From Melastoma dodecandrum (Eukaryota > Streptophyta > Magnoliopsida > Myrtales > Melastomataceae), in contig JARUPY010000085.1 of the NCBI GenBank assembly GCA_029817715.1, forward strand, positions 4,278,001 through 4,342,000: a DNA stretch of 64,000 nucleotides, in the 5' to 3' direction. A program made the translations under genes and the position numbers. The notes beneath the pieces are model-generated. The model had not been told where the DNA came from. It was given only the letters and a program-made list of their open reading frames with translations, and searched no databases. The first letter of the stretch is position 1. Each line of letters opens with the position of its first letter. Of the stretch, positions 1-11,704 are shown in pieces.

Positions 1-2
1 TT

Positions 3-1605
3 TTAGCAGCCCTTGTTCGGCACGCAGTTGAGCGCTCCGGAGAACCGCGTGAGCCTAGTCACGAACGTCCCTGGCTTCGCCCTGATCATGTCCAGCCTCC
101 CGTAGGGCTTCCTGTTCAACGGCGCTCCTGACTGCACGAAGAATGCTCCGTTCATCATCAGGTCGCCATTGGACCTCCACTTCCAGTTCTTCCAGACGTC
201 TGGGGTCGCGTAGTCTCTCTTCGTCACCTGTGTGATCCATTCACGAATGGAAGGAGCGTTAGCTGGAGGTCTCTGTCTCTCAATTGTTTCGTTTAGGACG
301 CCTCACACGAACCTCTTTGGCGGCCAAGTTGGGCGGGGCGATGAAGCGGTTGCCCTCGCTGATGATAGTCGGCTGAGAGCTCCCCCCGATGGCGTACATC
401 AGCCAGTGGGTGTAGTCGTTGTTGACTATGTGGAAGAATCCCCACCTGCACCTTGGCATCCTCTGGACCAGCCCTCGTCCAAAGTGGTTGAAGGCCACGG
501 TCACCTGCATGATCTTATCTTGGGGGTACCCGTCGCTGGCGCCGAGCAGCATGACCTGAAAATACAGATAAAATATCGATCCAGCGATGAGCGATCATGC
601 CGTCCCGATGTACATCCTTGGGGAAGGCAGAGATGGGAAATTAACCTCGTTGTGGTTCGTGAAGTGGCTGTTAGAGATTGTGATGGCAGTAGATTCCATG
701 ATTGCATCGATGAGACCATCCGCGCAGTTCGACATGGACACGTGGTCGATCCACACATTGACCGCACCAAAGAGAGAAATCCCATCTCCGTCGCTCCGTG
801 TCCTGAAACCATAATGGTCCACGCTATCCCGTACCATGCCCCCGTCCTTGGGGACGTTATCGTGGACATGGAGGCCATGAATGATCACATTCTTCACGAA
901 CTGGATCGTGATGCTGCCACCGAAAGCGACATGCACATTCGCACCCCTCCCATCGATGGTCTTGTCGCTCGAGACCATCAACTCCTGCTTAGGCACGATG
1001 ACCATGCTGCGAGCGAATATGATCCACAGCGGTCCCTTCTGGATAACGGCGTGACGCAGCGTGCCAACCTTGGGGTTCATTACATCGTTGTCGGAGGGGT
1101 CGGTAACGACGTAGTACCTCCCCAACAATCCTCCTGTGGTCTTGTGGCCGAAACCGAGCACGCACCTCGCAAGCCTCTTCCTGTCCCTGGCCCAGTCAGG
1201 TCGGCACCTCCAGCACCGGTCGATTGGGTTCGTCGCCAGGCACGGGCCCGAGTATTTCTTCAACCCCCTCCTCGTACTGTTGGTCCCAATCAAGGCCCTG
1301 AAAGAAGAAACAAACCACACCATCACCACCACTTTTGAAAAAAGGAAAAGCAATTTTCCCAACAACACACGGCGACTCAAGGGAGGCGCTCCCGGTGCCG
1401 TCGCTGCGACTCACTTTTGCACGTGGGAATTGAAATGGGCGGTGACGGATTCAGGGTCGGGGTTGTAGGCGTCGAGGGCAGCCTGCTTGGCCTCCTGGGC
1501 CTTCTTGAGCCAGTAATCATCAAATTCGGAAACGTTGGCGTAGAGGCAGGGGAGGAGCACGGCCAAAGACAGGACCAAAATGAGGCAGACCTTGGACGAC
1601 TCCAT
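3..1605 (-). CDS. Pectate lyase (PL1 family), secreted, four exons
   Basis: Secreted pectate lyase that cleaves de-esterified homogalacturonan in the cell wall by beta-elimination, using calcium. Exons on the minus strand are 1605-1415, 1297-646, 555-313 and 227-3; all junctions are GT-AG and the phases close to 436 residues, the usual family length. I chose the ATG at 1605 because it opens a clear signal peptide (residues 1 to about 23, ending in LYA); an ATG 33 bases upstream adds a polar extension. The family core is visible: [15 protein letters not shown], the WIDH calcium-site motif, [12 protein letters not shown], and the catalytic-arginine motif QRMPRCR followed by NNDYTHW. One oddity is Val where most homologues have Cys after WIDH. 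It resembles the LAT59/pollen clade, but that placement is from memory. The stop codon is at 3-5, so the coding region is complete at the window edge. Confidence 0.93.
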
Positions 1606-3991
1606 TATTACGGATCGTGGGGATAGACGTGTTAGCAATTGGCGTGAGGTCCGTGTCTGTCTGGGCGATAGAGAGATAAAACGGACCTCGCCAAAGGCTA
1701 AAACGTATGGAACTTCCCCAGAGGAAAAGGATACTTAGCGAGCGAGTTACCCCTTCTTATTACAAGGCCCTTATCATACTAAACTTATAATTTGTGTACA
1801 AAAATGGGGAGGGATTGGAACACCAATTCAGGTGTTTCGCTTATTGCGTCGGGGCGAGGAATCACTGGATCGAGGATTCGGGGATTAAATAGGAGGGAGA
1901 TGACTTACTGGTGGTGCGGGTGTCAAGAGAATTCAGGGGAAAATTGCATGGCGGGGAATCGACTTGTAATAATGCCGCCCCCCTTTTTTTAGAGATGTCT
2001 AAAAACAAATGAAGCTGGGGGCTGGATTTGCTTTGCTTTTTTGTCCATGTTTCTCTCTCTCTCTCTCTCTCTTTTTATTCTTCTTACAGCTAAATTTTGC
2101 CTCTTTCTCCGGCAAATCTCCATGACCGAGTCAAAAACTCTTGTCGAAAGGTCATAAACTTGTTCGTGGAGGGTCAGCCTTCTTCTGTTGCGTTACTGGG
2201 GAAAAATGGAGATAAGTTTCGTGTTTATGTTACAAAATATGGAAAAATATTTTAATAAAATAATAATTTAAAAAAAATAGTCAAAAGATGTATTTAACTA
2301 TATGTTAAATAATCGTTATTTTTAACATCAAATTCGTTGGAGAAACGAGGAACTCTAACGGTGAATTTTCCATTAAAAGAGAACACAAACTGTCTTTCTT
2401 TAGGTCGACTCGCCTGTGAACTAAATGTCGATGAAAAGTGGCTGGTCCCCCTGCCACGTGCCTCATATGGTTGCTCGCCACGTGTGACGAGTCGTTGTAA
2501 GGGAATTGACGTCGAAATGAGTGGGATCGCCATTTTGATTTAATATAAGTTGGTTGTGAAAATATTTTTGTTTTAAAATTAAAAAATATGCTTTTCTATT
2601 TTTATTCTACAAAATCAATGTTTGAAATTAAGATTATATTTAGCAAATACTCCGCGTAATAAAAAAAAGGTAGGTTGCCATCAATCAGCCAGAGGTTGCG
2701 GAAAAAGGTTCATGAATTGTTTCTTAAGAAGTCGATACCGAATCAAACGTATGGCATCGTTATTAGTTTGCGTTTGTTAATTTTCTCGGGAGTGGATTTA
2801 TGCATGTGGTGTTGGAGAGCTGGAATGGTTTCCCGAGTGATTGTATATGGTCCGGCTTGTTTGTTTGCCGGAGAAACAATTACCTCGCTGATTCGATTGT
2901 CTGCTTCGAACTCATTGTTCGTTGTCTGGCCACCTTTCGAGCGTGTGTTATCTGTATATGTGACCTTGTTTTTGGTCTGCAAAATCTTGTCTGATGCAAG
3001 CAAGCTCTTTACGACTGTCTTTTAAAGTACCTGATCAAAGGTCTGGCCGGGTACGAAAAAGCTTCCCCGGTATGGCGGTCCCTCTGTCAGGAATCTAATC
3101 GCTGTGTTTCGCCGTTTGACAGGCCGAGGTTCGGTATTTGCACAATGATGCTGGTATATGCTCGACTGCTGGCTTGACGGTCAATCCTGTGATAAACTTC
3201 TCTGCGATCCCCAGCTTTGGCTTTCGGTGCCTGTATGTCAGTTCTACACCAAGACAGGCGATTTCCCCCGCTGCAATTTCGGCATTAGCTACTCCACGGC
3301 TGACCTAATCGCCTTGTGACCCTGCAGGCACTTCTTATGGAGATTTCCCGGGGTCAAATCGGAAGTATAGTTCCATGCTTTCCTGATTATGATGTTCGGG
3401 AATGACATGGGCGATACCATCACCGCTTCTTACTGCCACTTAATGGACCTTGTCACAAACACTGCAGTAGGCAGCGAGGTCATTCGCAGCTTCTCAACGA
3501 GTGCCAGCACCCCGATGTTCGGAGCACATACTTCCCTCGACCCTTTAACCATCCTGAAAGACACGGGTTAGCAACACTGGCAAAGTCAGCGCGGTTCTGC
3601 AGCACAAGTGGAGGCGAAGGTCATTTTTCAGCGTCTAAGGGGAGGTCAATGCCCGAGCCATCGACCAGAGCGCTGATGTCGGTCTGGCTCTCACTCTCAA
3701 GCCATGATCATAGGACAGATGTATTCGTGGGTAGAAATAAACTTACACTGCCGCAATCTGAAAACTTTAGGCGTTTACTTTTTGATCCAAAACATGATTG
3801 ACAGCACTGATATGATCACATTGAAGGGTCAAGTGGTGGTGGAAAACAGATGTTAAACTCATCCTCTAGAAAGTCGTCCCTAACTCAACAACGCCATCAA
3901 GAATTTCTTCGCATGCCCGATTTTAACGGGAGGATCATGTAGACTGCGGTATTGCACCACAGTGATCAGATGACATCATGTTGACATGGGG
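1606..3991. other. Intergenic region between pectate lyase and RLCK genes
   Basis: This holds the pectate lyase promoter and DNA beyond the kinase stop. A (CT)n run lies at about 2051-2073, AT-rich DNA at 2220-2340 and 2540-2660, and two CACGTG boxes near 2455-2484. The segment 3050-3750 is richer in GC than its surroundings and could be old coding or transposon DNA, but I could not match it to any family on either strand. Open frames here are short and unconvincing. Confidence 0.5.
2455..2513. promoter_or_regulatory. Paired G-boxes plus a TGACGTC element
   Basis: Two CACGTG cores, at 2455-2460 and 2479-2484, both in a GCCACGTG context, are followed by TGACGTC at 2507-2513. This spacing of ABRE/G-box and TGA/CRE-like sites is typical of bZIP or bHLH targets. 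They lie about 850 bases upstream of the pectate lyase start on its promoter side. Binding is inferred, not shown. Confidence 0.35.
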
Positions 3992-6304
3992 TTAACGTAA
4001 CTTCCCGTTTGGTTTCGGCGACTGGCGAGGGTAATTGTACGGTGACGCTTGAGGCGCATGGGGTATCGACAGGCTCCTTACTGCCTGGCCATTCCTTGTG
4101 ATGAACCCTCCCTGCACCTGATGCGGGCTCCTGGCGTTGGGGTTGGACCGGGAACGGTCGGCCTGCATGGCCTGATAGAAGAAGGACGAGCTCGCCATGT
4201 CCTTGAGGTTGAGTAGCGGCTCGAGCGCCTCCACAACCTCAGTCATTCCGGGTCTTAACCTGGGGTCACGTCTGAGGCAGAGCGCGGCAAGCTGAGCAGC
4301 CTTCTGGGCGCCTTTGATGGAGAAGTGCCCTTCCAGGCGAGGATCGATCAGCCTGAAGAGTCTTTTCCTGTCTTCGAGATGCGGTTTTGCCCACTCTACC
4401 AAGTTGTGCTCTCCATTGGGACGGTTCTTGTCCATCGATCGCCTGCCTGTCAGCATTTCAAGCAGAACTACTCCAAAGCTGTACACATCACTCTTCGATG
4501 TCAAATGACCTGGAAAACAGCATCTCGATCAGATTTCATCGTTTTCCAGCATGTGAACTCCGCAATATGTTTGACCGTACGAGTTCAGCGAGCTAACCTG
4601 TCATGACATACTCTGGCGCAGCATAGCCATAAGTGCCCATGACTCGAGTAGACACATGAGTCTTGTCTCCCTCGGGTGCATCCTTTGCAAGTCCAAAGTC
4701 GGACAGTTTTGCATTATAGTCCTACAATTGTACAAGCAAGATGCCGGTTAGGAGGAGGTAATATATCCATATAATTTGATAAATCAGGTGGATCGCCGCA
4801 CCGCATCCAAAAGAATGTTGGACGTCTTGAAATCTCGGTATATGACCGGTCTTTCAGCTTCTTCATGAAGGAAGGTGAGGCCCTTGGCGGCAGCAAGGGC
4901 AATCTTAATTCGAATTGACCACGGAAGAGGCAGGGACCCTTCTATACATGACCGGAGTTAACCAGAAAACATGTAAAGCGACAGCAATAAGTCGTGAAAC
5001 GAGTCTGAGAACGAAATTTGTACTAAGCGTCAGAAATTCACTGAGAAGAATAAAGAATATCCGACATACTCCTGAAGAGGTGATTCTCCAAACTTCCTCG
5101 AGGCATGAACTCGTACACCAACAACCGTTGTTCATCTTCGATGCAGTAACCGATCAACTTCACCAAGTTTGGATGTCGAAGGTTGCCGAGATAGCTGATC
5201 TCAGCCTAAAGTAAATTTGTCAAAAAAACGAGAAGGATCATTTCCTCAAATCAAACCAAAAATGAACACGAGGAGGCAAATTAAAATCTTACGAGCCACT
5301 CTTTGTGACCCTGAAGTCCCTCCTGATTGAGCGTCTTCACGGCAACCGTAAGTCCCGTGCCTGGTTTCACGGGAGCAGTCCCATTCTCTTCTATCCAACC
5401 TTTGAAGACACATCCAAATCCGCCCTCCCCAAGAAGACTCTCCGGTCTGAAGTTCCGCGTAGCAGATTTGAGGTCGTTGAAGGCAAACTTGCGAAGGTGG
5501 GAAGCAATCTTCAGTTCCGCGCTGAACTGTGGCGTGGATGGCATACTTTCAGCATTGATCGAGTAAGTAGCGGTAGTGGTGATGTTGGACCTTGTTGTGG
5601 CGGTGGAGGTAGTGGTAGTGGTGGCAGGAGTTTCAGTCCCGGAGGATGCTACAGGAACAATCGGCTTTTCTGTGACCTTCGGGCTGGTCAGTTTACGTTC
5701 CCCTTCACATAGAGGCATAAACATCAGATCAACATTAGCGAAAATCCCCAAATCGAGTTAGGGATCCAGATCAAAACAGTTCAGATCCTGCTCTGCCTAA
5801 CGACTGATATGCTTCTTCAGAGAAATAATGCACTAAATATCTTAATACAGTGAAACTACATCAAAGCTCGGTTAACAAGGCCAAACTCTTGAATCCCATA
5901 AGTTCTATTTCCGCTCAAATCGTTGTCATAAGCCGAAACAACTAGTCAGTTACAAGATGCATCCAGCAATCACCCGTCAGGTGCAATATCGTTGCACTTA
6001 GCTTGAAGTTATCAGAGGTGCAGGATAATCCATTCCGATAAAGTCAGGGATCAATCACTTACGATCAAGACAAAAACCAACATCACGGGTGAATGAGAGA
6101 GGCAGAGAATATACCGAAATCAGTGCTTGTGCTACCCTGGGATGTATCAACCTTGGATCTAACACGCATGCAACTGCAGCCCTTCTCCATGAACCTGAAT
6201 CTAACCCAACACCCAACATCCACTGTCTCCCCATCGTTCCCCCTCCCATTCGTTTCTTCCATACCCGGACTTCCCATCTTCATCTGCTCAGGACCAAAAC
6301 CCAT
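3992..6304 (-). CDS. PBL34: Receptor-like cytoplasmic kinase, subfamily VII (PBL34/35/36 type), six exons
   Basis: Ser/Thr kinase of the PBS1-like family, which relays signals from pattern-recognition receptors at the plasma membrane. Exons are 6304-6115, 5702-5293, 5205-5070, 4938-4802, 4721-4598 and 4509-3992, closing in frame to 504 residues. Exon 1 carries the subgroup signature CWVRFRF followed by SKVDTS. Residues 65-135 are a Thr/Ser-rich linker. The kinase domain has [11 protein letters not shown] (about 155-165), VAVK (Lys186), [12 protein letters not shown] (Asp281), DFGLA (Asp299), the activation-loop [14 protein letters not shown] and a [13 protein letters not shown] segment, so it should be active. 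Gly2 could be acylated, but the context is not a strong myristoylation site. A basic, proline-rich tail follows the kinase. Placing it in PBL34-36 rather than another PBL group rests on the N-terminal signature and the neighbouring genes. Confidence 0.93.
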
Positions 6305-8051
6305 CCTAATCTCCGCAGTAAAACCACACCCAAATCACCAGAAAGCAGCTTCTGACAATCAATCACCCATGATTCACACCACAACTGCAGCTACAGAAGG
6401 AAGGTCAACCAAGACATCAACCTGCGACTCAGCAACCTTCCAACCCTCCCCCCCACCCCCTCCCAGAAAGAAAGAAAAAATCACCTCCACAACCCAATAA
6501 TCAGGTCAAAACCTGGCAACACTAACAAATTCCTAAATTGTGGAACTCACTTCCCATCTGACATCCTTCGACCCAGTCCCCTAAATAAGAGCCGCCCAGA
6601 AACCAAAATCAAGAAAAGATCCCACCTTTCATCCCCCCCACCCCACCAAAATTAACCCTTCCCTTGCCTCCGACTCAGAAACAAAACAAAAAAAAAAAAT
6701 CAGCAAGGAAAAGGAACGACAATGATTGACGACGAGGGAGATGGGAGAGGATCAAATGAGATAACAAAAGGACAAAAAATAAGAAAAGAAAAAGCTCTTC
6801 CCAAATGAAGGGGGTGTTTATATTGTCGTTGTGGGTGTGTGGGACAGCTGACAAACGTTAGTCAAGAATTGGTTGAGATGCAAGAAGAAAAAAGGAGGAA
6901 GGAATGAGGAGGAGGAAAAGCAAATTGAGGAAAAGCGAGGGAGAGAGGAAAAGGTGGAAAAAGAGGGGAAGCCTCGGAAACTGACACTTCTCGGTCCGAG
7001 AGAGACAGAGGGAGAGAGAGAGAGAGAGAGGGGTTATATACAAATAACACTGGGATGGGGTGCGGGGGAACTGATGAAATTAAAATCTGGGGCTGGGGGG
7101 GGGGGGGGGGACATATTCCAATGTCTTTTCCTTTTCACTTTAATAGTTGTCACTATCCAAATAGTTAGAAATTCGGCACAACTCCACCTTTTTTTCTCTT
7201 TGAGGGGGTGTTTGTCTCACTCGTTTTTAGGTAAAGTAGGATTTAAGTTTTGAATTTTAAATTACATCCTATAAAAAAAGAAGATGAACATGCACATCTC
7301 AATCTCAGTTGAGAGTGCTTCTTGTATATTCATTTTCAATTTTTTTTTCTTTTGTAGTTGCTATAATTTCATGTACACAACAAGCAAACCAATCCCGGAT
7401 ACGAAAACTGTTGACTCCAATTTTTTAAGTACATGTGAGGTGGGGGTGAGGGAGATTTAAATTAAGAAGACCAGAGAGGAAAGAGTGGTTTCTATTGAAA
7501 AAGGTTTTCCTCTAATTCTACCTGCCCAATTTGAAATTTGTTTTCTTCCTAATAGGATATGAAAACCCACCTACCAAAAATATCATCACACAAATCAATG
7601 AGGCACATCTGTCAGATCCGAAATTATCCTAGTTGGGCCATTTAATTGTGAGTGGGCCTTAATGGGCTTGAAATTTTTAAATGGGCCCTGAAGAAACCCT
7701 CTTGGGCGGGCTGAAGCTCCCCGTCGTCGGCGTCGGCCCTTCCTCATCTCTTCTACGGGGACGGCAGCGGGGGAGATGACTCCGCTGGAGCTGCCCCCAG
7801 ACATTCTCCCGCTTCCACGATTTCCATCGACCCCCACCGGTCTCTATAGTCTTCCTGTTCGGTCCAAAACAGACATTGTCCCAACACTTAATTAATTATA
7901 TATTCTTGATTAAAATGAGCTGATGATTTTATATCTTGAATTTACTTGGGGGTGCTATTGGGGGCATTTTCTTATATATATATATATAGAGACACGTCGA
8001 CAAGTAGTATGGAAGCAAAAAAAGAATGATGACATCCACAAGTTAATTGAT
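6305..8051. other. Intergenic region, RLCK promoter side and PPR downstream side
   Basis: The 5' side of the kinase gene is here; an ATATAAAC sequence on the minus strand near 6815-6825 is a possible TATA element. Simple sequence is plentiful: a purine-rich stretch at 6870-6980, (GA)n at 7012-7031, a run of 16 G at 7095-7110 and (TA)n at about 7975-7988. Short frames at 7595-7837 and a 39-codon frame starting near 7777 are not recognisable. Confidence 0.5.
7012..7110. repeat. (GA)n microsatellite and 16-base G tract
   Basis: A GA dinucleotide run at 7012-7031 is followed 65 bases later by an uninterrupted run of 16 G at 7095-7110. Such G runs recur through the window (16.27, 21.49, 46.25 and 51.54 kb), mostly in introns or intergenic DNA. 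Confidence 0.8.
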
Positions 8052-10100
8052 TCACGTAGTCAAGTATTTTGGGGCTCCTCTCAATCCTCTCATGATTCTA
8101 GAAGCATCCTCCCCTCGGCCCGCCCTCTCGTACACCCCCGCCACCACCAGGTGCAGCTCCTTCGCGTTCACGTTCGGGTCGCACCGTAGCTTCTCAAACA
8201 ACGCCTCCACCGTCCCCAGCTCCTTCCTCGCCCCATACAGGCTCAGCATCTGGAAGTGCACCTCGTCCACAAAGGCGCACCCCACCTCCTCCATCTCCCT
8301 GTACAAGTGATCTGCCTTCTCGAAACTGCCTAACTTCCCGTACGCGTTCAACACAAGCGCTATGATCTCCGAGTCCGGGAAGAACCCCGCCCCCCTCATC
8401 TTCTCAAACACCTCGATCACATTCGCGTGCCTCCTGTTCCGAGAAAACAGCTCAATCATGCACCCGAAGGCTGCTATGTCTTTTATCTCCCCCGCGTCGA
8501 AGGCCTGCCGGAACACCCACGTCGCCTCCTCTAATCTTCCTGCTCTGGCCAGGATTGTCACGGCGGTCTCCCTCGGGATATTTCCGTTGTCCGGACGCCT
8601 CAATTCATGAAGCAATCTCTTCGCATGAGCAACCAGACCCGCCCTCTCGTAGGCCACAATCATCGTCTGATAAAGGACCTGGTCGATCTCAACCCCAGAG
8701 CTCCTCAGGTCCTGAAACAGGATTGCCGCTCGATCCAGCTTCCCTGCCTTCCCCCATATATAGATTATGGTCGAGTAAGTAATGGCATTGGGCTCGATCC
8801 CCCGATTTTGCATTTCCTGAATCAAGTTTGTCGCCTTGTCGTGCTCGAGTGACTTCCCGTAAATCTTCATCATGGTGTTGTAGGTGACGACATTTTGCTC
8901 GATGTCCTTCCTCTGCATAAGCCTAAACAGATGGAGGGCTTCACCGAATAGCTCGGCCTCGCCGTAAACGCTCAAGAGAGTGTTATAACTAACCACATTC
9001 GGCTCGATCCTCATTTTCCTCATACTCCAAAACAACCTGTCTGCTTCCTTCACCATATCGAGCTGACCGTAAACATCGATCATGATATTACATGTTGTGA
9101 GATCGAGCGGGCATTGAGCATCCTTCATCTCCTTGAAGACGGACAGCGCCTCGACGAACTTATCGTTCTCAACATAAACGTACAACAGCGTCGAGTAACT
9201 GACCGTATCCGGAACTACCCCGGCCTCCCTCATCTCGCTTAACAGCAGCCTCGACTCTTGGAAGAGCTTAGCCTTTCCAAACACGTTGATCATGGTGTTA
9301 AACATCACGAGATCCGGCGTAATTCCCGCGCTCCGCAGCCTCGAGAACACCGAAATCGCCTTGGAGTAGTCCTTCAACTTCCTAGATAACTCTATCAAGT
9401 TACTGTACAACACCAGGTCAGCCGGCACCCGGTCCTGCTCCATCTTCTGCAGCCAAGCGAGAGACTCGTCAAACATCCCGGCTTTCCCGAAATGCGTAAT
9501 AAGCATCGAGTAAGTATACTTATCCGGAGCCAGTCCATGCAACCTCATCTCCTCGAACAGCCCGTGGGCCACGTCAAACTGCCCGGACCTCAAGCAGTTA
9601 CGGATAACGACATTGTAGGCGAACACCGAGGGGGTGTACCTCGCCTCCTCGAGGATCCAGTCCAGGAGAGCGATCGAGCGCCGGTAATCCGTCTCGCGTG
9701 ACAGGACGGACACGAGGAAACGAATGGACAGCTGTCTTTCCTTGTAGGGAGACATTACGGCGAACAGCTGGCGGGCATCGGCCGTGCCCGAGATCTCCGC
9801 CAGGAGCTCCTCCATGTCGACGCTGTGGTCGATGTGAGGCGAAGCCCGTCTGAACCTCGAGGGAAGGGGCGGAGAACCGGGTCTCCGTCTCCAGACATCC
9901 TTACGGCGACTCGAGGCAACGGGGAATTGCGCTGGCGGAGAGGAGGAGGAGGAGGAGACGGGGGAAACGGCGAGGTGGGTTTGGGTTTGGTTGATGGGGT
10001 GACGATTAGGGTGGAGGAAGAAGGGTGTGGGAAATGGGAATGACTGGATAAGGGACGACGACGAGGAAGATGGAGGAGATGGAGCGAAGGGGAGGGGCAT
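8052..10100 (-). CDS. P-class pentatricopeptide repeat protein, intronless
   Basis: A single open frame of 682 residues encodes an RNA-binding PPR protein. The first 90 residues are Ser/Pro-rich with interspersed Arg, typical of a plastid transit peptide. About fourteen 35-residue repeats run from about residue 157 to 640, many with the classic form PDxVxYNTMIxVYGKxG. They are uniformly 35 residues long, with no E, DYW or SMR domain, so this is a P-class factor, likely acting in organelle RNA processing, splicing or translation. Lack of introns is normal for PPR genes. It looks closest to Arabidopsis At5g39980, a chloroplast PPR protein, but I recall that rather than having aligned it. In Arabidopsis that gene sits beside GlcAT14A, the same neighbour as here. 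The gene is head-to-head with the downstream plus-strand GT14 gene. Confidence 0.93.
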   Translation of the reverse strand: MPLPFAPSPPSSSSSSLIQSFPFPTPFFLHPNRHPINQTQTHLAVSPVSSSSSSPPAQFPVASSRRKDVWRRRPGSPPLPSRFRRASPHIDHSVDMEELLAEISGTADARQLFAVMSPYKERQLSIRFLVSVLSRETDYRRSIALLDWILEEARYTPSVFAYNVVIRNCLRSGQFDVAHGLFEEMRLHGLAPDKYTYSMLITHFGKAGMFDESLAWLQKMEQDRVPADLVLYSNLIELSRKLKDYSKAISVFSRLRSAGITPDLVMFNTMINVFGKAKLFQESRLLLSEMREAGVVPDTVSYSTLLYVYVENDKFVEALSVFKEMKDAQCPLDLTTCNIMIDVYGQLDMVKEADRLFWSMRKMRIEPNVVSYNTLLSVYGEAELFGEALHLFRLMQRKDIEQNVVTYNTMMKIYGKSLEHDKATNLIQEMQNRGIEPNAITYSTIIYIWGKAGKLDRAAILFQDLRSSGVEIDQVLYQTMIVAYERAGLVAHAKRLLHELRRPDNGNIPRETAVTILARAGRLEEATWVFRQAFDAGEIKDIAAFGCMIELFSRNRRHANVIEVFEKMRGAGFFPDSEIIALVLNAYGKLGSFEKADHLYREMEEVGCAFVDEVHFQMLSLYGARKELGTVEALFEKLRCDPNVNAKELHLVVAGVYERAGRGEDASRIMRGLRGAPKYLTT

Positions 10101-11704
10101 GTTTGTGCGTTATTACATCATCATGGGATTCGCATCGCAAACCTGAATTTCGTCCAACAACCCCCTCTCAATTCACGTAATTCAGCTATTTGGGCCTAAT
10201 GCATCGGTCCATGGGCTTCTATGCAAAAAGCCTGGCAGTCCCAGTTGTGGATAAATTATTGAGTTAATTAAGTAAACATTCCCTTGTTTTTTTTTTTTGT
10301 AAATTCTTAATTGGGGGAGTTTGCTGAATTGGGTTTTAGGAAAAAAAAATTAAACAGGCGAACAAGCAAAGATGAATTATATGAAGATTGTGGCTAAAGA
10401 AACGACTGAATCAAATACCACAAGGCTTTAAGAACCATGGTGTTTAGTGATTAATTAAGGGAACCTTGACATAAAGAATAAACAAACCCTGGGATAATAA
10501 GTAATAAATATAATTATTCTCTATTTGACCTTAATAAAAGAAAAAAACTGGGGACAGTGGTGAAGCCAGAAAATTTATCCAAGGGGGGCCAAATTGAATT
10601 TAATCAAAGTTTAGGGTCAAAATTAAAATTTTATGTAATTTGAAAGGACAAAATTTTATAAAGAAAAAACTTTAAGATAACAATTAATAGTTTTTAAAAT
10701 CCAGGGGGCCATGGCTACCGCCGGTCCCCTTGGCTGCGCCATTGGGGGGATGATGGGTTGGTAGTAGCAATAAATTGTAATTCCTTCTCTTTTTCCTTTT
10801 AGACCCGGCCGAAATGAAAATCAAGACGGCCCATTAATTCCTATATATCCTTGTGGTGCGAATTTAGTGGGTCTGATACAGTGGATTTTGTCCCTTTCAC
10901 AACCCCCACCCAAGTCAAACACTAATTAAACCCAACATTCCTAATTCCTAATTCAGTCCTGGTTTATTGTATTGGCCTGGCCTGTCTTTTGTACCATTTT
11001 GGGGTAATTAACTAACTGGCTGCAGTAAACCCAAAATTTTCTTATGACCGGGGTTTGTGGAGGGTTTGTTACAAGATAAAAAGATAGTCGCGATTGGGTT
11101 TGTAGTAGTAAACCCAAGTAAGTGCTACGCCGGCTAAAAGGGGGGATGGAATAGCATAATTATGGCAATCAAGGCGAAAAGAGATTACTAACCCAAAATC
11201 AAACCCCATCTAAGTTTTAGCTGTTAATTGATATTTTTCACTTATTAACTCATCCCAATCAAATCACAGGTCAATCACATGAATAATCCCATCCCTATCA
11301 TTTTTATTATCACAAGACAAGACGACATTGACCGCACATTATTATGATTATGATTACTCTTATTGTAATAAAATAAGAGAAACCCCTCCGAGAAAACAGC
11401 AAACGACAAATTACTCCTCTTCTTTTGATTCTTTTTTATAACAAGCACTCTTCCAATCTCTCCCACCTAAACCTACAACGACACAACGCACACACAAAAT
11501 CCCCTTCCCCCCCTTCCCTTTCCCCACATCAAAATCCAATCTTTCCTATCACCCCGATTCGTTCCTCCCAAAATCTCGCCATACCAAAATCGAGTCTGAC
11601 TCATCCCCTCAAAACCCACTTCGGAATCCCACCCCACCCCCGCCCATGTCCGAGATCTAGAGAACAATTAAGCTTTGTACCCCTTCGTCGTTACGGAGCA
11701 CCCC
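10101..11704. other. Shared upstream region of the PPR and GT14 genes
   Basis: About 1.6 kb lies between two divergent starts. It is AT-rich, with poly-A/T tracts and one short hAT-like element at 10555-10744. I see no further gene. A pyrimidine-rich leader at 11440-11660 probably belongs to the GT14 5' UTR. Confidence 0.5.
10555..10744. mobile_element. Short non-autonomous DNA transposon, hAT-Tip100-like ends
   Basis: A roughly 190-base AT-rich element begins CAGTGGTGAAGCCA and ends with the inverted form TGGCTGCGCCATTG. The two ends match at 11 of 14 positions, and they resemble the CAGxGGCGGAGCCA termini of Tip100-group hAT elements as I recall them. No coding capacity. Flanking sequence shows only a partial GGGGA match, so the 8-base target duplication is not clean. 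Confidence 0.5.

Noticed and set aside
232..1338. 368-codon plus-strand open frame
   Set aside because: It lies antisense to pectate lyase exons 2 and 3, whose spliced minus-strand protein is clearly conserved; the plus-strand translation has no family features.
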